A DNA stretch of 21,789 nt from an uncultured Oscillospiraceae bacterium (GCA_900553955.1 USFO01000017.1:1-21789); one strand, 5' to 3'; positions 7,124 through 14,860 are shown, counted from the first letter of the stretch. Notes: a model not told the origin generated them from the letters alone. Numbers and translations: made by a program.

Positions 7124-7783
7124 ATGGGCTTAATTTACATATTCACAAACCCTTCCTTTGAGGAATACATAAAAATAGGATACGCCAACAATGTTAAACA
7201 GCGTCTTGACGAATTAAACAGCAGTACAGCCGTTCCGTTCGCTTTTCGCATATATGCAACCTACGAGGTGGATTCGGCTCTTTCCGATAAAAAACTTCAC
7301 TCAATTTTAGACAAGCTCAACCCTGAGCTTCGTTCTACGGAAGTGATTAACGGAAAACGGCGCACCCGCGAATTTTATGCAATGACTCCGGAGGACGCAT
7401 TTTCTATTCTTGAAGCAATCGCGGAAATAAACAATTACAAAAACCGCCTTAAAAAGTGGAAAGCCACCCCCGAGGAACAACGCAGCGAAGAATTGGCGCA
7501 GGAAATAAGCGCGCAGCACAAAGAGAAGCTGTCGGCATTTGCATTCTCAAAGTGCGGCATAGAGGTCGGTGAACATGTTGAATTCTGCTGTAACGGAAAT
7601 GTTCATTCGGGAGAATTTTTTGAAGTTGCCGATGACAAGCATGTTTTTTATAACGGTGAATTGTGGTCGCTCAGTGCGCTCTCTAAGCACCTAATCGACA
7701 GAAATAGCGAAGTCGCCGGTCCCCGCTATTTCAAATACAAGGGCGAATGGCTTAACGACATTCGCACACGTTTAGGAAAATAA
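7124..7783 (+). CDS. GIY-YIG (T5orf172/MUG113-like) nuclease-family protein with C-terminal RAMA/DUF4357-like domain
   Basis: 219 aa, no signal peptide or membrane segment. Residues about 2-105 match the GIY-YIG subgroup found in many Firmicutes: GLIYIFTNP, YIKIGYANNVKQRLDELN, an ATYEVDSAL-LHSILDKL segment and REFYAM. The C-terminal half (about 140-219) has a VGEHVEFCCNG... DKHVFYNGELWSLSALS... GPRYFKYKGEWL pattern that resembles RAMA/DUF4357 modules found on DNA-modifying enzymes. A role in DNA cleavage or binding is therefore likely, but the target is unknown. The ATG at 7124 follows GAGGAG (7111-7116). It stands alone, not beside a restriction-modification or phage gene. The domain call is firm for the N-terminal half and tentative for the C-terminal half. 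Confidence 0.8.
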   Translation: MGLIYIFTNPSFEEYIKIGYANNVKQRLDELNSSTAVPFAFRIYATYEVDSALSDKKLHSILDKLNPELRSTEVINGKRRTREFYAMTPEDAFSILEAIAEINNYKNRLKKWKATPEEQRSEELAQEISAQHKEKLSAFAFSKCGIEVGEHVEFCCNGNVHSGEFFEVADDKHVFYNGELWSLSALSKHLIDRNSEVAGPRYFKYKGEWLNDIRTRLGK

Positions 7784-7804
7784 TTTCATCTTTATACGGT
7801 TTTT

Positions 7805-7837
7805 AATCCCTCGCCGGAGTTCTCCCGGTGAGGGATT
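7805..7837. terminator. Hairpin between convergent genes
   Basis: A 13-bp stem with one G-T pair (7805-7817 with 7825-7837) and a 7-nt loop lies between two convergent stops (7783 plus, 7839 minus). The downstream tract on the plus strand is only U-rich (ATTATATATT), and the minus side has no T run, so termination strength is uncertain. Confidence 0.6.
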
Positions 7838-7838
7838 A

Positions 7839-8441
7839 TTATATATTCGGCAAATTCACAAACTCCTTGCGGTCATACCATTCGGATTTGCTTGCGGTTA
7901 CGCGCTGATTTTTGTCCACCCAGAGATAATCCGTCGGGTTCACCGTGCTGTCCACATTTCCGCCTTTGGCGAACTTGAACACGCCGTAGCTGCGGCGCTT
8001 GAGCCCGGCGCAATACTGCCAAAAGCGGGTGTCCGTGTCCATTTGAATATGCAGGTGCTTTCCTGTGGTGTATGCGCCGGTGCTGCCCATATAGCCGATT
8101 ACGGTGTCCTTGGTCACGGTCTGCCCCGTCTTAACCTTCGGCATTTCGCGCAGGTGCATATATGTCACGGTGAGGTCGGTGGGCTTTTCGGTTTTGTTGT
8201 TTTCGCATTCCCTATACACCACAATGGCTACAAAGCCGCAGCCGCTGGTTTTTCCGGTGGTCTTGCCGTTTTTGCCGTCGTTTCCGACGAGCTTTACAGT
8301 GCCGTTTCCGAGGGCGTAGACGGTATCGCCGCCCACGCAGTCGACCCCGTAATGCCAAAAGCCGAATTTACTGCGGTACTTTTTTGACTTATACCCCGCC
8401 GTGGGTTTGAAGTTGTTTATTGGCAGAACAAGCCTTTGCAT
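7839..8441 (-). CDS. M23-family (LytM-type) metallopeptidase without signal peptide
   Basis: 200 aa. M23 peptidases are zinc endopeptidases that cut peptide cross-bridges in peptidoglycan. The zinc and catalytic residues are present: H30 and D34 in HYGVD, H96 in YMHLRE, and H129/H131 in KHLHIQ. The surrounding GDTVYALGNGTV and VKTGQTVTKDTVIGYMGSTG stretches are the usual beta core. The start at 8441 follows AAAGGGGG by seven bases; the frame stays open ten codons further upstream, but across the ribosome binding site. No signal peptide, membrane segment or cell-wall-binding repeat is visible, so the route outside the cell is unclear. A TATACT (8485-8490) is a possible -10. The residues needed for activity are intact; target and export are unknown. 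Confidence 0.88.
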   Translation of the reverse strand: MQRLVLPINNFKPTAGYKSKKYRSKFGFWHYGVDCVGGDTVYALGNGTVKLVGNDGKNGKTTGKTSGCGFVAIVVYRECENNKTEKPTDLTVTYMHLREMPKVKTGQTVTKDTVIGYMGSTGAYTTGKHLHIQMDTDTRFWQYCAGLKRRSYGVFKFAKGGNVDSTVNPTDYLWVDKNQRVTASKSEWYDRKEFVNLPNI

Positions 8442-8561
8442 AAGCGTTCCCCCTTTCTTCGGAATTTGCAAAATTTTCTGTTACAGTATATGCGGCGAAA
8501 GGCGGAAGCGTTTTTTGTTCCGAAATGAAACATTTTGCTTTATTTTTGCGGGCAAAGCTAT

Positions 8562-8567
8562 TATAAT
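8562..8567 (+). promoter_or_regulatory. -10 element for the 662-residue exported protein
   Basis: A perfect TATAAT lies 71 bp before the start codon. The 17-bp-spaced -35 position holds only TTTATT, so the promoter may be weak or need an activator. Confidence 0.4.
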
Positions 8568-8638
8568 GGGATTATAAACTGTTTTTGCGCGCACCGCACG
8601 GCGTGCCTTCATCGAAAAGATTTGAAAGGATGTTGCGA

Positions 8639-10627
8639 ATGAAAAAGAATTTACTTATGAAAGTTTTGGCACTGCTTTTGGCGGCTTTAATGCTCCCGGT
8701 TACGGATGCATTAGCCGCGGAGGAGGCTCCGTATGAATTTTCAGTGCGATTTTCCGATATTTGCAGTGACCGCATGGGAAGCGCCGCGATGTACGAATTT
8801 TCCGGCGACGGATACTACATTTCTCTTTCCGAAGCGGCAAATATGCTTGGTCTTCAGCTTGACGGAGAAAAGTTCCGAGGCATAAACGGACTTTTGATTG
8901 TTGAACCAAACCTCAGCTTCGTTCCCGCCAAAAAAATCCGCACAGAAAAAGTTTACCGCTTTAACGAGCTTATGAATGCACTTTCCACCTACGCCTTTGT
9001 CACCGGAAACGGTGAAATTGCGTTCAATTCCATTCCCGTGAACTTGGATTCCCTGCTTTGCGAAACGGAGCGCATTATGAAAAGCCGCACATACAGCGCA
9101 AACATTCTGCAAAATGCGGACGGCAGCTCCGCCGTCACTGGCTTTGCGTGGCTTTATGACACAGTTTGGAACTTTTTTAAGAAAGTCGCCGGCAAAACCA
9201 CTAAACGGGATTATCACGACCTTTTGCTGGAGCTTATGCAGCCCTGTGATGACTCCATAAACCTTGCCGAAATTGCCGAAAAGGGCGCAAAATTCACTGA
9301 AAAGCTTTCCGAATACGCCCTTAAAGGGCAGGAATATTACGAAGGATTTTTCACCGACTTGGATCTTGCCGCGCCGGGCTACAGCTACCTGCTTTTTGGA
9401 ATTGACAATACCGGAAATTTGCGCGAATGTATGGAGGCTATAAAAGGCGTTGAGGACAATTATTATTTTTCCGGCTCGGATTTAATCGAGGCGAGCAGCA
9501 GACTGCTTGCTGTCCGGGACGTTTCCGAAATGTATGGAAATGCGTTTGAAAACGTGCTCGAACATACGGATAACGGCGGCAGCCGTTGGAAGGCAATGAA
9601 GAAAAAGTTGACCTATAAAGCCGGAAAAGATGCCGTCGGCGACTACGAAAAATACAAGAACGATTACACCGGCTATATGCTGAATGATGGCGCAAAGGCG
9701 CTTGCTCAGGCGTGGGTTTCAAAACAGATAAACGACACACTCGAAGATGAATTTCTCACTCCGGCGGCAGGCATTCTGAAAAAATCCATTGATTTTCTCG
9801 ATCCGTACCTCCTGAAAATCAACAAAAAAAACGACGCCGTGCGGGATATTTCGATTATAACCGATATGCAGAAATACTTTGAGTACGCATACAACCGCTC
9901 CGATGATATTTCCGATTTTGCGGAACGCGCGCGCTTTATACGCGACTGCACCATGCTTTACCTCAAAAGTGCGTGGCTTTCTTATGACTCCGTGAAATTT
10001 GACAAGGATATAGAAGCCGCCGTAAAACGCATGAAAAAAGACATCGAGGGACAAATTTCCATCATTGCGGGCTACCCCGATGCTGCATTTTACAGCGAAG
10101 CAGTAACAAATATTCTTGAAAACGAGCTTACCATGAACCGCCGTAAGATCGCGCCGGAAAACACAAATGCGGGCAAGTATCACAACCTTTTCACGAAGTA
10201 TGTAAAAAGCTGTGATTGGCTTCAATATGCGACTTATGACTACTCCTCCTACCCGAAAGAGGATTACGGCAAGGTACAGTGGGGCGAATATTATTTCTGC
10301 GATGTTGATAAAGACGGCATCGACGAGCTGATTATTCACTCAGGCACAAGTCATGCGGACGGCAACACCATGGTGTTTTCCGCCGAGGGCAAGATTATAA
10401 CATTCCGCGGGCTTGTAAACTGTGCCGGACTTGGTTCCTCCATATTGGTAAGCGACAACAACAGCGGATTTATTCTGTATGAAGTTCAGCAGGGCTGGGG
10501 CATGGGTCAATACTGTGACTTTGTAGGCAGAGAAATCTGCTTGGATGAGTACAGATTTGTTGACAACGAAACTCTTCCCGATGGCTGGAACAGCATAATG
10601 CGCCACGAAATACCCGTTGTAGAATAA
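8639..10627 (+). CDS. Exported protein of unknown function with C-terminal DxDxDG repeat-like segment
   Basis: 662 aa. A classical signal peptide (Lys-rich start, hydrophobic LLMKVLALLLAALMLP, cleavage probably after ...TDALA near residue 23) sends it across the membrane. No lipobox and no later membrane segment or cell-wall anchor is seen, so it is probably secreted. Residues about 25-80 (YYISLSEAANMLGLQLDGE...) recall the copper-amine-oxidase N-terminal-like stalk domain of Clostridia. The long middle part is helical and rich in Lys/Glu/Tyr. Near residues 554-565, CDVDKDGIDELII has the DxDxDG pattern of VCBS/FG-GAP calcium-binding repeats. The ATG at 8639 follows GAAAGGA (8624-8630); an in-frame TTG at 8585 has no ribosome binding site. 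It is monocistronic. I do not recognise a family for the whole protein. Confidence 0.8.
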   Translation: MKKNLLMKVLALLLAALMLPVTDALAAEEAPYEFSVRFSDICSDRMGSAAMYEFSGDGYYISLSEAANMLGLQLDGEKFRGINGLLIVEPNLSFVPAKKIRTEKVYRFNELMNALSTYAFVTGNGEIAFNSIPVNLDSLLCETERIMKSRTYSANILQNADGSSAVTGFAWLYDTVWNFFKKVAGKTTKRDYHDLLLELMQPCDDSINLAEIAEKGAKFTEKLSEYALKGQEYYEGFFTDLDLAAPGYSYLLFGIDNTGNLRECMEAIKGVEDNYYFSGSDLIEASSRLLAVRDVSEMYGNAFENVLEHTDNGGSRWKAMKKKLTYKAGKDAVGDYEKYKNDYTGYMLNDGAKALAQAWVSKQINDTLEDEFLTPAAGILKKSIDFLDPYLLKINKKNDAVRDISIITDMQKYFEYAYNRSDDISDFAERARFIRDCTMLYLKSAWLSYDSVKFDKDIEAAVKRMKKDIEGQISIIAGYPDAAFYSEAVTNILENELTMNRRKIAPENTNAGKYHNLFTKYVKSCDWLQYATYDYSSYPKEDYGKVQWGEYYFCDVDKDGIDELIIHSGTSHADGNTMVFSAEGKIITFRGLVNCAGLGSSILVSDNNSGFILYEVQQGWGMGQYCDFVGREICLDEYRFVDNETLPDGWNSIMRHEIPVVE

Positions 10628-10640
10628 ATAAAAAGCATAT

Positions 10641-10675
10641 AAAAAAGCGGTGCTCGGCTGAGCACCGCTTTTTTT
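10641..10675. terminator. Intrinsic terminator after the exported protein gene
   Basis: A perfect stem of up to 15 bp (GCGGTGCTC/GAGCACCGC extended by A-T pairs) with loop GGCT lies 14 nt after the stop. It has seven Ts on the plus strand and A-run symmetry on the other side, so it can also work on the minus strand. Confidence 0.92.
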
Positions 10676-10681
10676 GCTCTT

Positions 10682-10699
10682 TGAGCACCGCCGTGCTCA
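10682..10699. other. Middle GAGCAC hairpin
   Basis: TGAGCAC (10682-10688), loop CGCC and GTGCTCA (10693-10699) form a perfect 7-bp stem between the two larger hairpins. No T tract follows it. Confidence 0.6.
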
Positions 10700-10713
10700 T
10701 TCCGTGCTCAAAT

Positions 10714-10751
10714 GAAAAGCACCCGTGCTCAAATGAGCACGGGTGCTTTTC
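10714..10751 (-). terminator. Second terminator hairpin, probably for the nrdD operon
   Basis: A perfect inverted repeat of 18 bases (10714-10731 with 10734-10751) has GCACCCGTGCTC at its core. On the minus strand it runs into TTTTCATTT, so it can stop transcripts coming from nrdD-nrdG-yfcE. It is built from the same GAGCAC word as the two hairpins beside it. Confidence 0.75.
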
Positions 10752-10847
10752 AATCATCGCTTGGATAGTCGAATAACCGTTAACGCAAGGCGTCGGCGCT
10801 CTCCCTTTCGCCGTACCCTACGATGATATTCTATCAGCAGAGAGCCG

Positions 10848-10909
10848 AAAAATCAATTCTTTTGCGTAAAGATAGCAAGAACGGTCGCTAAAACAGCAAG
10901 AACGGCCGC
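10848..10909 (-). repeat. Dispersed ~62-bp repeat, copy 1
   Basis: On the minus strand it starts one base after the stop of the YfcE-like gene. It contains two tandem 21-bp units, GCGGCCGTTCTTGCT... and GCGACCGTTCTTGCT..., followed by ATCTTT and AAAAGAATTGAT. It matches 14798-14860 at roughly three quarters of positions by eye. It is not a clear hairpin and has no terminator T run. Confidence 0.7.
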
Positions 10910-10910
10910 A

Positions 10911-11453
10911 TCAAAGGCTATATTCCATCCTCTGTTCGCCGTCAAGGTCAAGCCAGCGGAGCTTTCCGTTCTCCAAGGTCATATAGCCGTGCCAGCTTCC
11001 CTCCTTCGGGATTGAAACAGAGCCTGGGTTCATACAAACATAGTCCTCGTGCTCGGCGCATTTCGGCACATGGGTATGGCCGTGAAGAAGCACGCTGCCT
11101 TTTGCCAAAGGCGGCAGGTTATTTTCGTTGTAAATATGTCCGTGGGTTGCGAAAATCATACGATTTTCCGCCTCGATAAGCGCATAGTCCGCCATAACCG
11201 GAAAATTGAGCACCATTTGGTCAACCTCCGCCTCGCAGTTGCCGCGAACGCAGAAAATCTTGTCGCTTATGCCGCCGAGCATAGCTATAACCGCCTTCGG
11301 CGCATAGTCCCTCGGCAAATCGTTGCGGGGGCCGTGATAGAGCAGGTCGCCGAGAAGCAGAATTCTATCCGCCCGCTCCCTTTCAAAGGCTTCAAGCATT
11401 TTTTTGCAGTAGTATTCCGAACCGTGAATGTCGGAAGCTATAAACCATTTCAT
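10911..11453 (-). CDS. YfcE/MJ0936-type metallophosphodiesterase
   Basis: 180 aa, close to YfcE (about 184 aa). It belongs to the calcineurin-like phosphoesterases, which use two metals to cleave phosphodiester bonds. The five metal-ligand motifs are complete: D8-x-H10 in SDIHG, D36 in LLGDLLYHGPR, GNCE, ATHGH and GHTHVPK. The protein is cytoplasmic with no signal peptide. The ATG at 11453 follows AAGGGG closely, with AAGGAG further upstream; the frame stays open 29 codons more into nrdG, without support. It is third in the nrdD-nrdG unit, 19 nt after nrdG. Its substrate is unknown and no link to nucleotide reduction is obvious, so co-transcription may be incidental. Confidence 0.88.
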   Translation of the reverse strand: MKWFIASDIHGSEYYCKKMLEAFERERADRILLLGDLLYHGPRNDLPRDYAPKAVIAMLGGISDKIFCVRGNCEAEVDQMVLNFPVMADYALIEAENRMIFATHGHIYNENNLPPLAKGSVLLHGHTHVPKCAEHEDYVCMNPGSVSIPKEGSWHGYMTLENGKLRWLDLDGEQRMEYSL

Positions 11454-11472
11454 TTTCCCCTTGCTCCTTTTC

Positions 11473-12015
11473 TTAAAGGCGTCCGCGCTCCTCGTTTTGA
11501 TACAGAAGCTCCGGCTTGCCGCTTTTCCTCGTGGCGGCAAGGTCTATTACGCGCTGGTTTCTGCTTCCGCGGAAGCGCAGCGAAATGTCCTTCAGCTCAT
11601 CCACATAGCGACCGTCCACCAGAACGTCCAAAAGCGAAAGCAGCTCCTCTGTTGCCTCGCAGTTCGGGTGTGCGCCGGGGGTGAGCATTTCCTCATAGGT
11701 GAAGCCGCTGTACGCCCAAATATTTTTGTTCGGATAAGCCGCCCTCACCCGCTTTATAAACGGCAGCAGGCTGCGCTGATTTTGCGGCTCAAAGGGTTCG
11801 CCGCCCAAGACGGTCAGCCCGCTTATATATTCCGGCGAAAGCAGAGAAAGGATGCGGTTTTCCGCATCCTCATCAAAAGGCTCGCCGTAGCAAAAATCCC
11901 ATGTTTGGGGCTGAAAGCAGTTTTTGCAGCGGTTTGTGCAGCCGGAAACGAACAGGCTTACTCGCACGCCCTCTCCGTTTGCAATATCGCAGTTTTTGAT
12001 TTCTCCGTAATACAT
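11473..12015 (-). CDS. nrdG: Anaerobic ribonucleotide reductase activating protein (radical SAM)
   Basis: 180 aa. It uses a [4Fe-4S] cluster and S-adenosylmethionine to create the glycyl radical on NrdD. The radical-SAM motif C26-x3-C30-x2-C33 (GCTNRCKNCF) is intact, and GGEPF follows mid-protein as in other activases. The N-terminal MYYGEIKNCDIANGEGVRVS is typical of NrdG. The ATG at 12015 follows a GAGGATATA ribosome site; the frame stays open into nrdD but without support. Only seven bases separate it from the nrdD stop, so the two are probably translated together. Confidence 0.95.
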   Translation of the reverse strand: MYYGEIKNCDIANGEGVRVSLFVSGCTNRCKNCFQPQTWDFCYGEPFDEDAENRILSLLSPEYISGLTVLGGEPFEPQNQRSLLPFIKRVRAAYPNKNIWAYSGFTYEEMLTPGAHPNCEATEELLSLLDVLVDGRYVDELKDISLRFRGSRNQRVIDLAATRKSGKPELLYQNEERGRL

Positions 12016-12022
12016 TATATCC

Positions 12023-14209
12023 TCACAGGTGAAGCACTCTGTCGCGTATTTCCTGGGTTCTGCCCTGGTTCCAGAACTGCGTTCCGATATATCCGCAGGT
12101 GCGGCGGGCAACGTTCATTTTGCTCTGATCGGTATTTCCGCAGCGCGGGCAGCGCCAGATGAGCTTACCGCTTTCTTCTGCAATTTCGATTTCGCCGTCC
12201 CAGCCGCAGACCTGGCAGTAGTCGCTTTTGGTGTTCAGCTCCGCATAGATTATGTTTTCGTAAATGAACTTCATAACCTGAAGAACGGCCTCTATATTGT
12301 TCTGCATATCGGGAACTTCCACGTAGCTGATTGCGCCGCCGGGAGAAAGAGCCTGGAACTGTGCTTCAAATTTGAGCTTGGTGAAGGCGTCTATCTTCTC
12401 GGTGACATGAACATGGTAGCTGTTCGTGATATATCCCTTATCCGTAATACCCTCAATTACGCCGAAGCGGTGCTGAAGGCATTTTGCGAATTTGTAGGTG
12501 GTGGATTCCAGCGGGGTTCCGTAGAGGCTGAAATCTATATTGTGCTTTGCCTTCCACCCACGGCAGGCGGCGTTCATGTGCTCCATAACCTCAAGCGCAA
12601 AGGGGGTTGCGGTGGAATCGGTATGGCTCTTTCCGGTCATATATTTTACGCACTCATAGAGTCCTGCGTATCCGAGAGAGATGGTGGAATATCCGCCGTA
12701 GAGCAGCTTGTCGATGGGCTCGCCCTTTTTGAGGCGGGCGCAGGCTCCGCACTGCCACAAAATCGGCGCCGCATCGGATAGAGTTCCCTTGAGGCGTTCG
12801 TGGCGGCACATAAGAGCGCGGTGGCAAAGCTCAAGTCGTTCGTCGAATATCTTCCAGAATTTTTCAATATTTCCGCCGGAGGAAAGCGCCACATCCGGCA
12901 GGTTGATGGTGACAACGCCCTGGTTAAAGCGTCCGTAATACTTGGGCTTGCCGGTTTCCGGGTCGACATAAGGCGTAAGGAAGCTGCGGCAGCCCATGCA
13001 GGGATAGCAGTTTCCCTGTCCGTTTTTGTCCACTTTAAGCTCCAGCATTTTCTTTTCGGAAATATAGTCCGGAACCATACGGCGTGCGGTGCATTTTGCG
13101 GCAAGCTCCGTAAGATAGTAATACGGAGAATCGCAGTGGATATTATCTTCCTCAAGCACATAAATAAGCTTCGGGAAAGCGGGGGTTATCCAAACGCCCT
13201 CCTCGTTTTTAACGCCCTGATAGCGCTGCTTCAGCGTTTCCTCGATTATCATGGCAAGGTCGTGCTTCTCTTGGGGGTCCTTCGTTTCGCCGAGGTACAT
13301 AAACACGGTTACGAAGGGAGCCTGTCCGTTGGTGGTGAGCAGCGTGAGCACCTGATACTGAATGGTCTGAACTCCGCGGCGAACCTCGTCTTTGAGGCGG
13401 ATTTCCGCCACCTCGTTGATTTTATCCTCGGAAACCTCAACGCCTATTTCGTGAAGCTCCTGCTCCACCACTTTTCTGATTTTCTTTCTGCTCACATCCA
13501 CAAAGGGCGCAAGGTGGGTAAGAGAAATGCTCTGACCGCCGTATTGGTTGGATGCGACCTGCGCGATAATCTGAGTGGCGATATTGCAGGCGGTGGAGAA
13601 GCTGTGCGGACGCTCAATCATGGTTCCGGTGATGACGGTTCCGTTCTGGAGCATATCCTCAAGGTTCACAAGGTCGCAGTTGTGCATGTGCTGGGCGTAA
13701 TAGTCGGAGTCGTGGAAGTGAATTATGCCCTCTCTGTGAGCGTCCACAATGTCCTGCGGAAGCAGAATACGCTCGCTTATGTCGCGGGAAACCTCCCCTG
13801 CCATATAGTCGCGCTGAGTGGAGTTCACAACGGGGTTTTTATTGGCGTTCTCCTGCTTTGCTTCCTCGTTGCTGCACTCGATAAGGCTCAAAATTCTGTC
13901 GTCGGTGGTGTTGCTCTTTCTTACAAGAGAACGGGTGTAGCGATATGTAATATAGTTTTTTGCAACCTCGAAAGCGCCGTGTGCCATAATTTGATGTTCG
14001 ACCATATCCTGGATTTCCTCCACGGAGGGTGCACGGTTCATCTCCTTGCAGGACATTTCCACGGATTCCGCAATACGCATAATCTGTGTCTGCGTCATTC
14101 GGATGTTTTCTTCGACGGTTTCGTTCGCCTTTGTGATTGCCGAAATTATTTTTGTTATGTCAAAGGCCACTTCGGAACCGTTTCTTTTTATTACTTTCAC
14201 TGCTCTCAT
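12023..14209 (-). CDS. nrdD: Anaerobic (class III) ribonucleoside-triphosphate reductase
   Basis: 728 aa. It reduces NTPs to dNTPs with a glycyl radical and works only without oxygen. An N-terminal ATP-cone (about residues 3-95, starting VKVIKRNGSEVAFD) gives allosteric control. The catalytic barrel includes NCYPCMGCRSFL and a GVVTINLPDVAL segment. The C-terminus has a zinc ribbon (CQVCG ... CPRCG) and the radical site RRTCGYIG, with radical glycine G706 counting from the ATG at 14209. That ATG lies right behind GGAAAGGA. A GTG four codons in, giving VKVIKRNG, has better spacing from the second AAGGA and matches the usual NrdD N-terminus, so the true start could be 14200. Confidence 0.96.
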   Translation of the reverse strand: MRAVKVIKRNGSEVAFDITKIISAITKANETVEENIRMTQTQIMRIAESVEMSCKEMNRAPSVEEIQDMVEHQIMAHGAFEVAKNYITYRYTRSLVRKSNTTDDRILSLIECSNEEAKQENANKNPVVNSTQRDYMAGEVSRDISERILLPQDIVDAHREGIIHFHDSDYYAQHMHNCDLVNLEDMLQNGTVITGTMIERPHSFSTACNIATQIIAQVASNQYGGQSISLTHLAPFVDVSRKKIRKVVEQELHEIGVEVSEDKINEVAEIRLKDEVRRGVQTIQYQVLTLLTTNGQAPFVTVFMYLGETKDPQEKHDLAMIIEETLKQRYQGVKNEEGVWITPAFPKLIYVLEEDNIHCDSPYYYLTELAAKCTARRMVPDYISEKKMLELKVDKNGQGNCYPCMGCRSFLTPYVDPETGKPKYYGRFNQGVVTINLPDVALSSGGNIEKFWKIFDERLELCHRALMCRHERLKGTLSDAAPILWQCGACARLKKGEPIDKLLYGGYSTISLGYAGLYECVKYMTGKSHTDSTATPFALEVMEHMNAACRGWKAKHNIDFSLYGTPLESTTYKFAKCLQHRFGVIEGITDKGYITNSYHVHVTEKIDAFTKLKFEAQFQALSPGGAISYVEVPDMQNNIEAVLQVMKFIYENIIYAELNTKSDYCQVCGWDGEIEIAEESGKLIWRCPRCGNTDQSKMNVARRTCGYIGTQFWNQGRTQEIRDRVLHL

Positions 14210-14224
14210 TCCTTTCCTTGGTGC

Positions 14225-14241
14225 GCTCCGTTTTACGGAGC
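14225..14241 (-). other. Hairpin at the 5' end of the nrdD transcript
   Basis: GCTCCG/CGGAGC, a 6-bp stem with a 5-nt loop, lies only a few bases after the predicted transcription start and about 15 bp before the nrdD start codon. It could protect the 5' end or affect translation; there is no direct evidence. Confidence 0.35.
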
Positions 14242-14252
14242 CGTACTTTATT

Positions 14253-14281
14253 ATTTTATCATGGCGGCAGGGCGTTTGCAA
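14253..14281 (-). promoter_or_regulatory. Promoter of nrdD-nrdG-yfcE
   Basis: On the minus strand, TTGCAA (14276-14281), a 17-bp spacer and an extended TGA-TAAAAT (hexamer 14253-14258). Start of transcription is expected near 14246. No convincing pair of NrdR boxes is visible around it. Confidence 0.65.
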
Positions 14282-14296
14282 TACAAATAATGGGAT

Positions 14297-14308
14297 ATTT
14301 GAGCATGC
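14297..14308. other. 12-bp perfect palindrome upstream of the nrdD promoter
   Basis: TGAGCATGCTCA lies 16 bp upstream of the nrdD -35 and is followed by GCACGAT repeated in tandem (14310-14323). It could be a regulator site or part of an older repeat; it is not an NrdR box. Confidence 0.35.
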
Positions 14309-14367
14309 TCACGCACGATGCACGATGCTCATGCGCCTTTATTAAAGAATAAATTTTTTCGGCAAAA

Positions 14368-14457
14368 ACGGCGGCTAAGCGGTTTTTCCGCGGCCTTGCG
14401 GCTTTTCCCTGTATTTATTCTTCAACAAAAAAGCCGGAAGCGGTGCTAAGCCGTTCC
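14368..14457. repeat. Imperfect long inverted repeat
   Basis: The arms at 14368-14390 and 14434-14457 share CGGCTAAGC and its near-complement GCTAAGCCG, with gaps and mismatches. There is no coding capacity and no T run. It may be a decayed hairpin element. Confidence 0.3.
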
Positions 14458-14590
14458 GACCCCTTTGTCCTGTTCCGGATTTGCTTTACCTGAAAAAGCA
14501 AGGCGGCATTCTGCGTACCCTGTGAAACATACGCCAACCGCCGAAGACGTATTTTACGACGGAACACACAGAATTGCAATAGCATTTTTG

Positions 14591-14631
14591 AAAGATGGCA
14601 AAAACGGTCGCATTTTTCTGCAAGCTCAGCA
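14591..14631 (-). repeat. Dispersed repeat, diverged copy 3
   Basis: On the minus strand, GCGACCGTTTTTGCCATCTTT matches the second half of copies 1 and 2, and the preceding bases (GCTTGCAGAAAAAT) still resemble the first unit. Confidence 0.4.
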
Positions 14632-14662
14632 GTGTTTAACTTTGTACGGATATAGCAAAAGC

Positions 14663-14691
14663 CCGACGCTTTTCAGGAATAAAAGCGTCGG
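14663..14691. other. 11-bp hairpin in the nrdD-atp intergenic region
   Basis: CCGACGCTTTT and AAAAGCGTCGG form a perfect stem with a 7-nt loop. No T tract follows on either strand, so it is not a clear terminator. Confidence 0.5.
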
Positions 14692-14797
14692 ACCGTTGCG
14701 ATGGTACAGGAGAATATCTTTTATTCGTTATAACGAAGGAAACGTTTGCTGCCGCGCTTTGCGCTTCCTTTTGAATTTATCTTAGCCCGCTATCACA

Positions 14798-14860
14798 AAA
14801 ATATCAATCCTTTTTGGCAAAGATAGCAAAATCGGAAGCAAAAACAGCAAATTCGGTCGC
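14798..14860 (-). repeat. Dispersed ~62-bp repeat, copy 2
   Basis: On the minus strand it reads GCGACCGAATTTGCTGTTTT, then a second unit GCTTCCGATTTTGCTATCTTT and an AAAAGGATTGAT end, colinear with 10909-10848 and keeping the 21-bp internal spacing. It lies between the nrdD and atp promoters. Confidence 0.7.

Noticed and set aside
12800..14290. Long plus-strand frame opposite nrdD
   Set aside because: It is the complement of the conserved nrdD reading frame and has no ribosome binding site of its own.
14210..14360. NrdR boxes upstream of nrdD
   Set aside because: No pair of sites resembling the ACAC-TATAT-GTGT consensus at the expected spacing was found; the palindrome TGAGCATGCTCA is different.
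14465..14785. Open frame of 106 codons in the nrdD-atp intergenic region
   Set aside because: It runs through a diverged repeat copy and an 11-bp hairpin, has no ribosome binding site and no recognisable protein features.
10848..14860. Repeats considered as a CRISPR array
   Set aside because: Only two tandem 21-bp units per copy, no regular unique spacers, and no cas genes.
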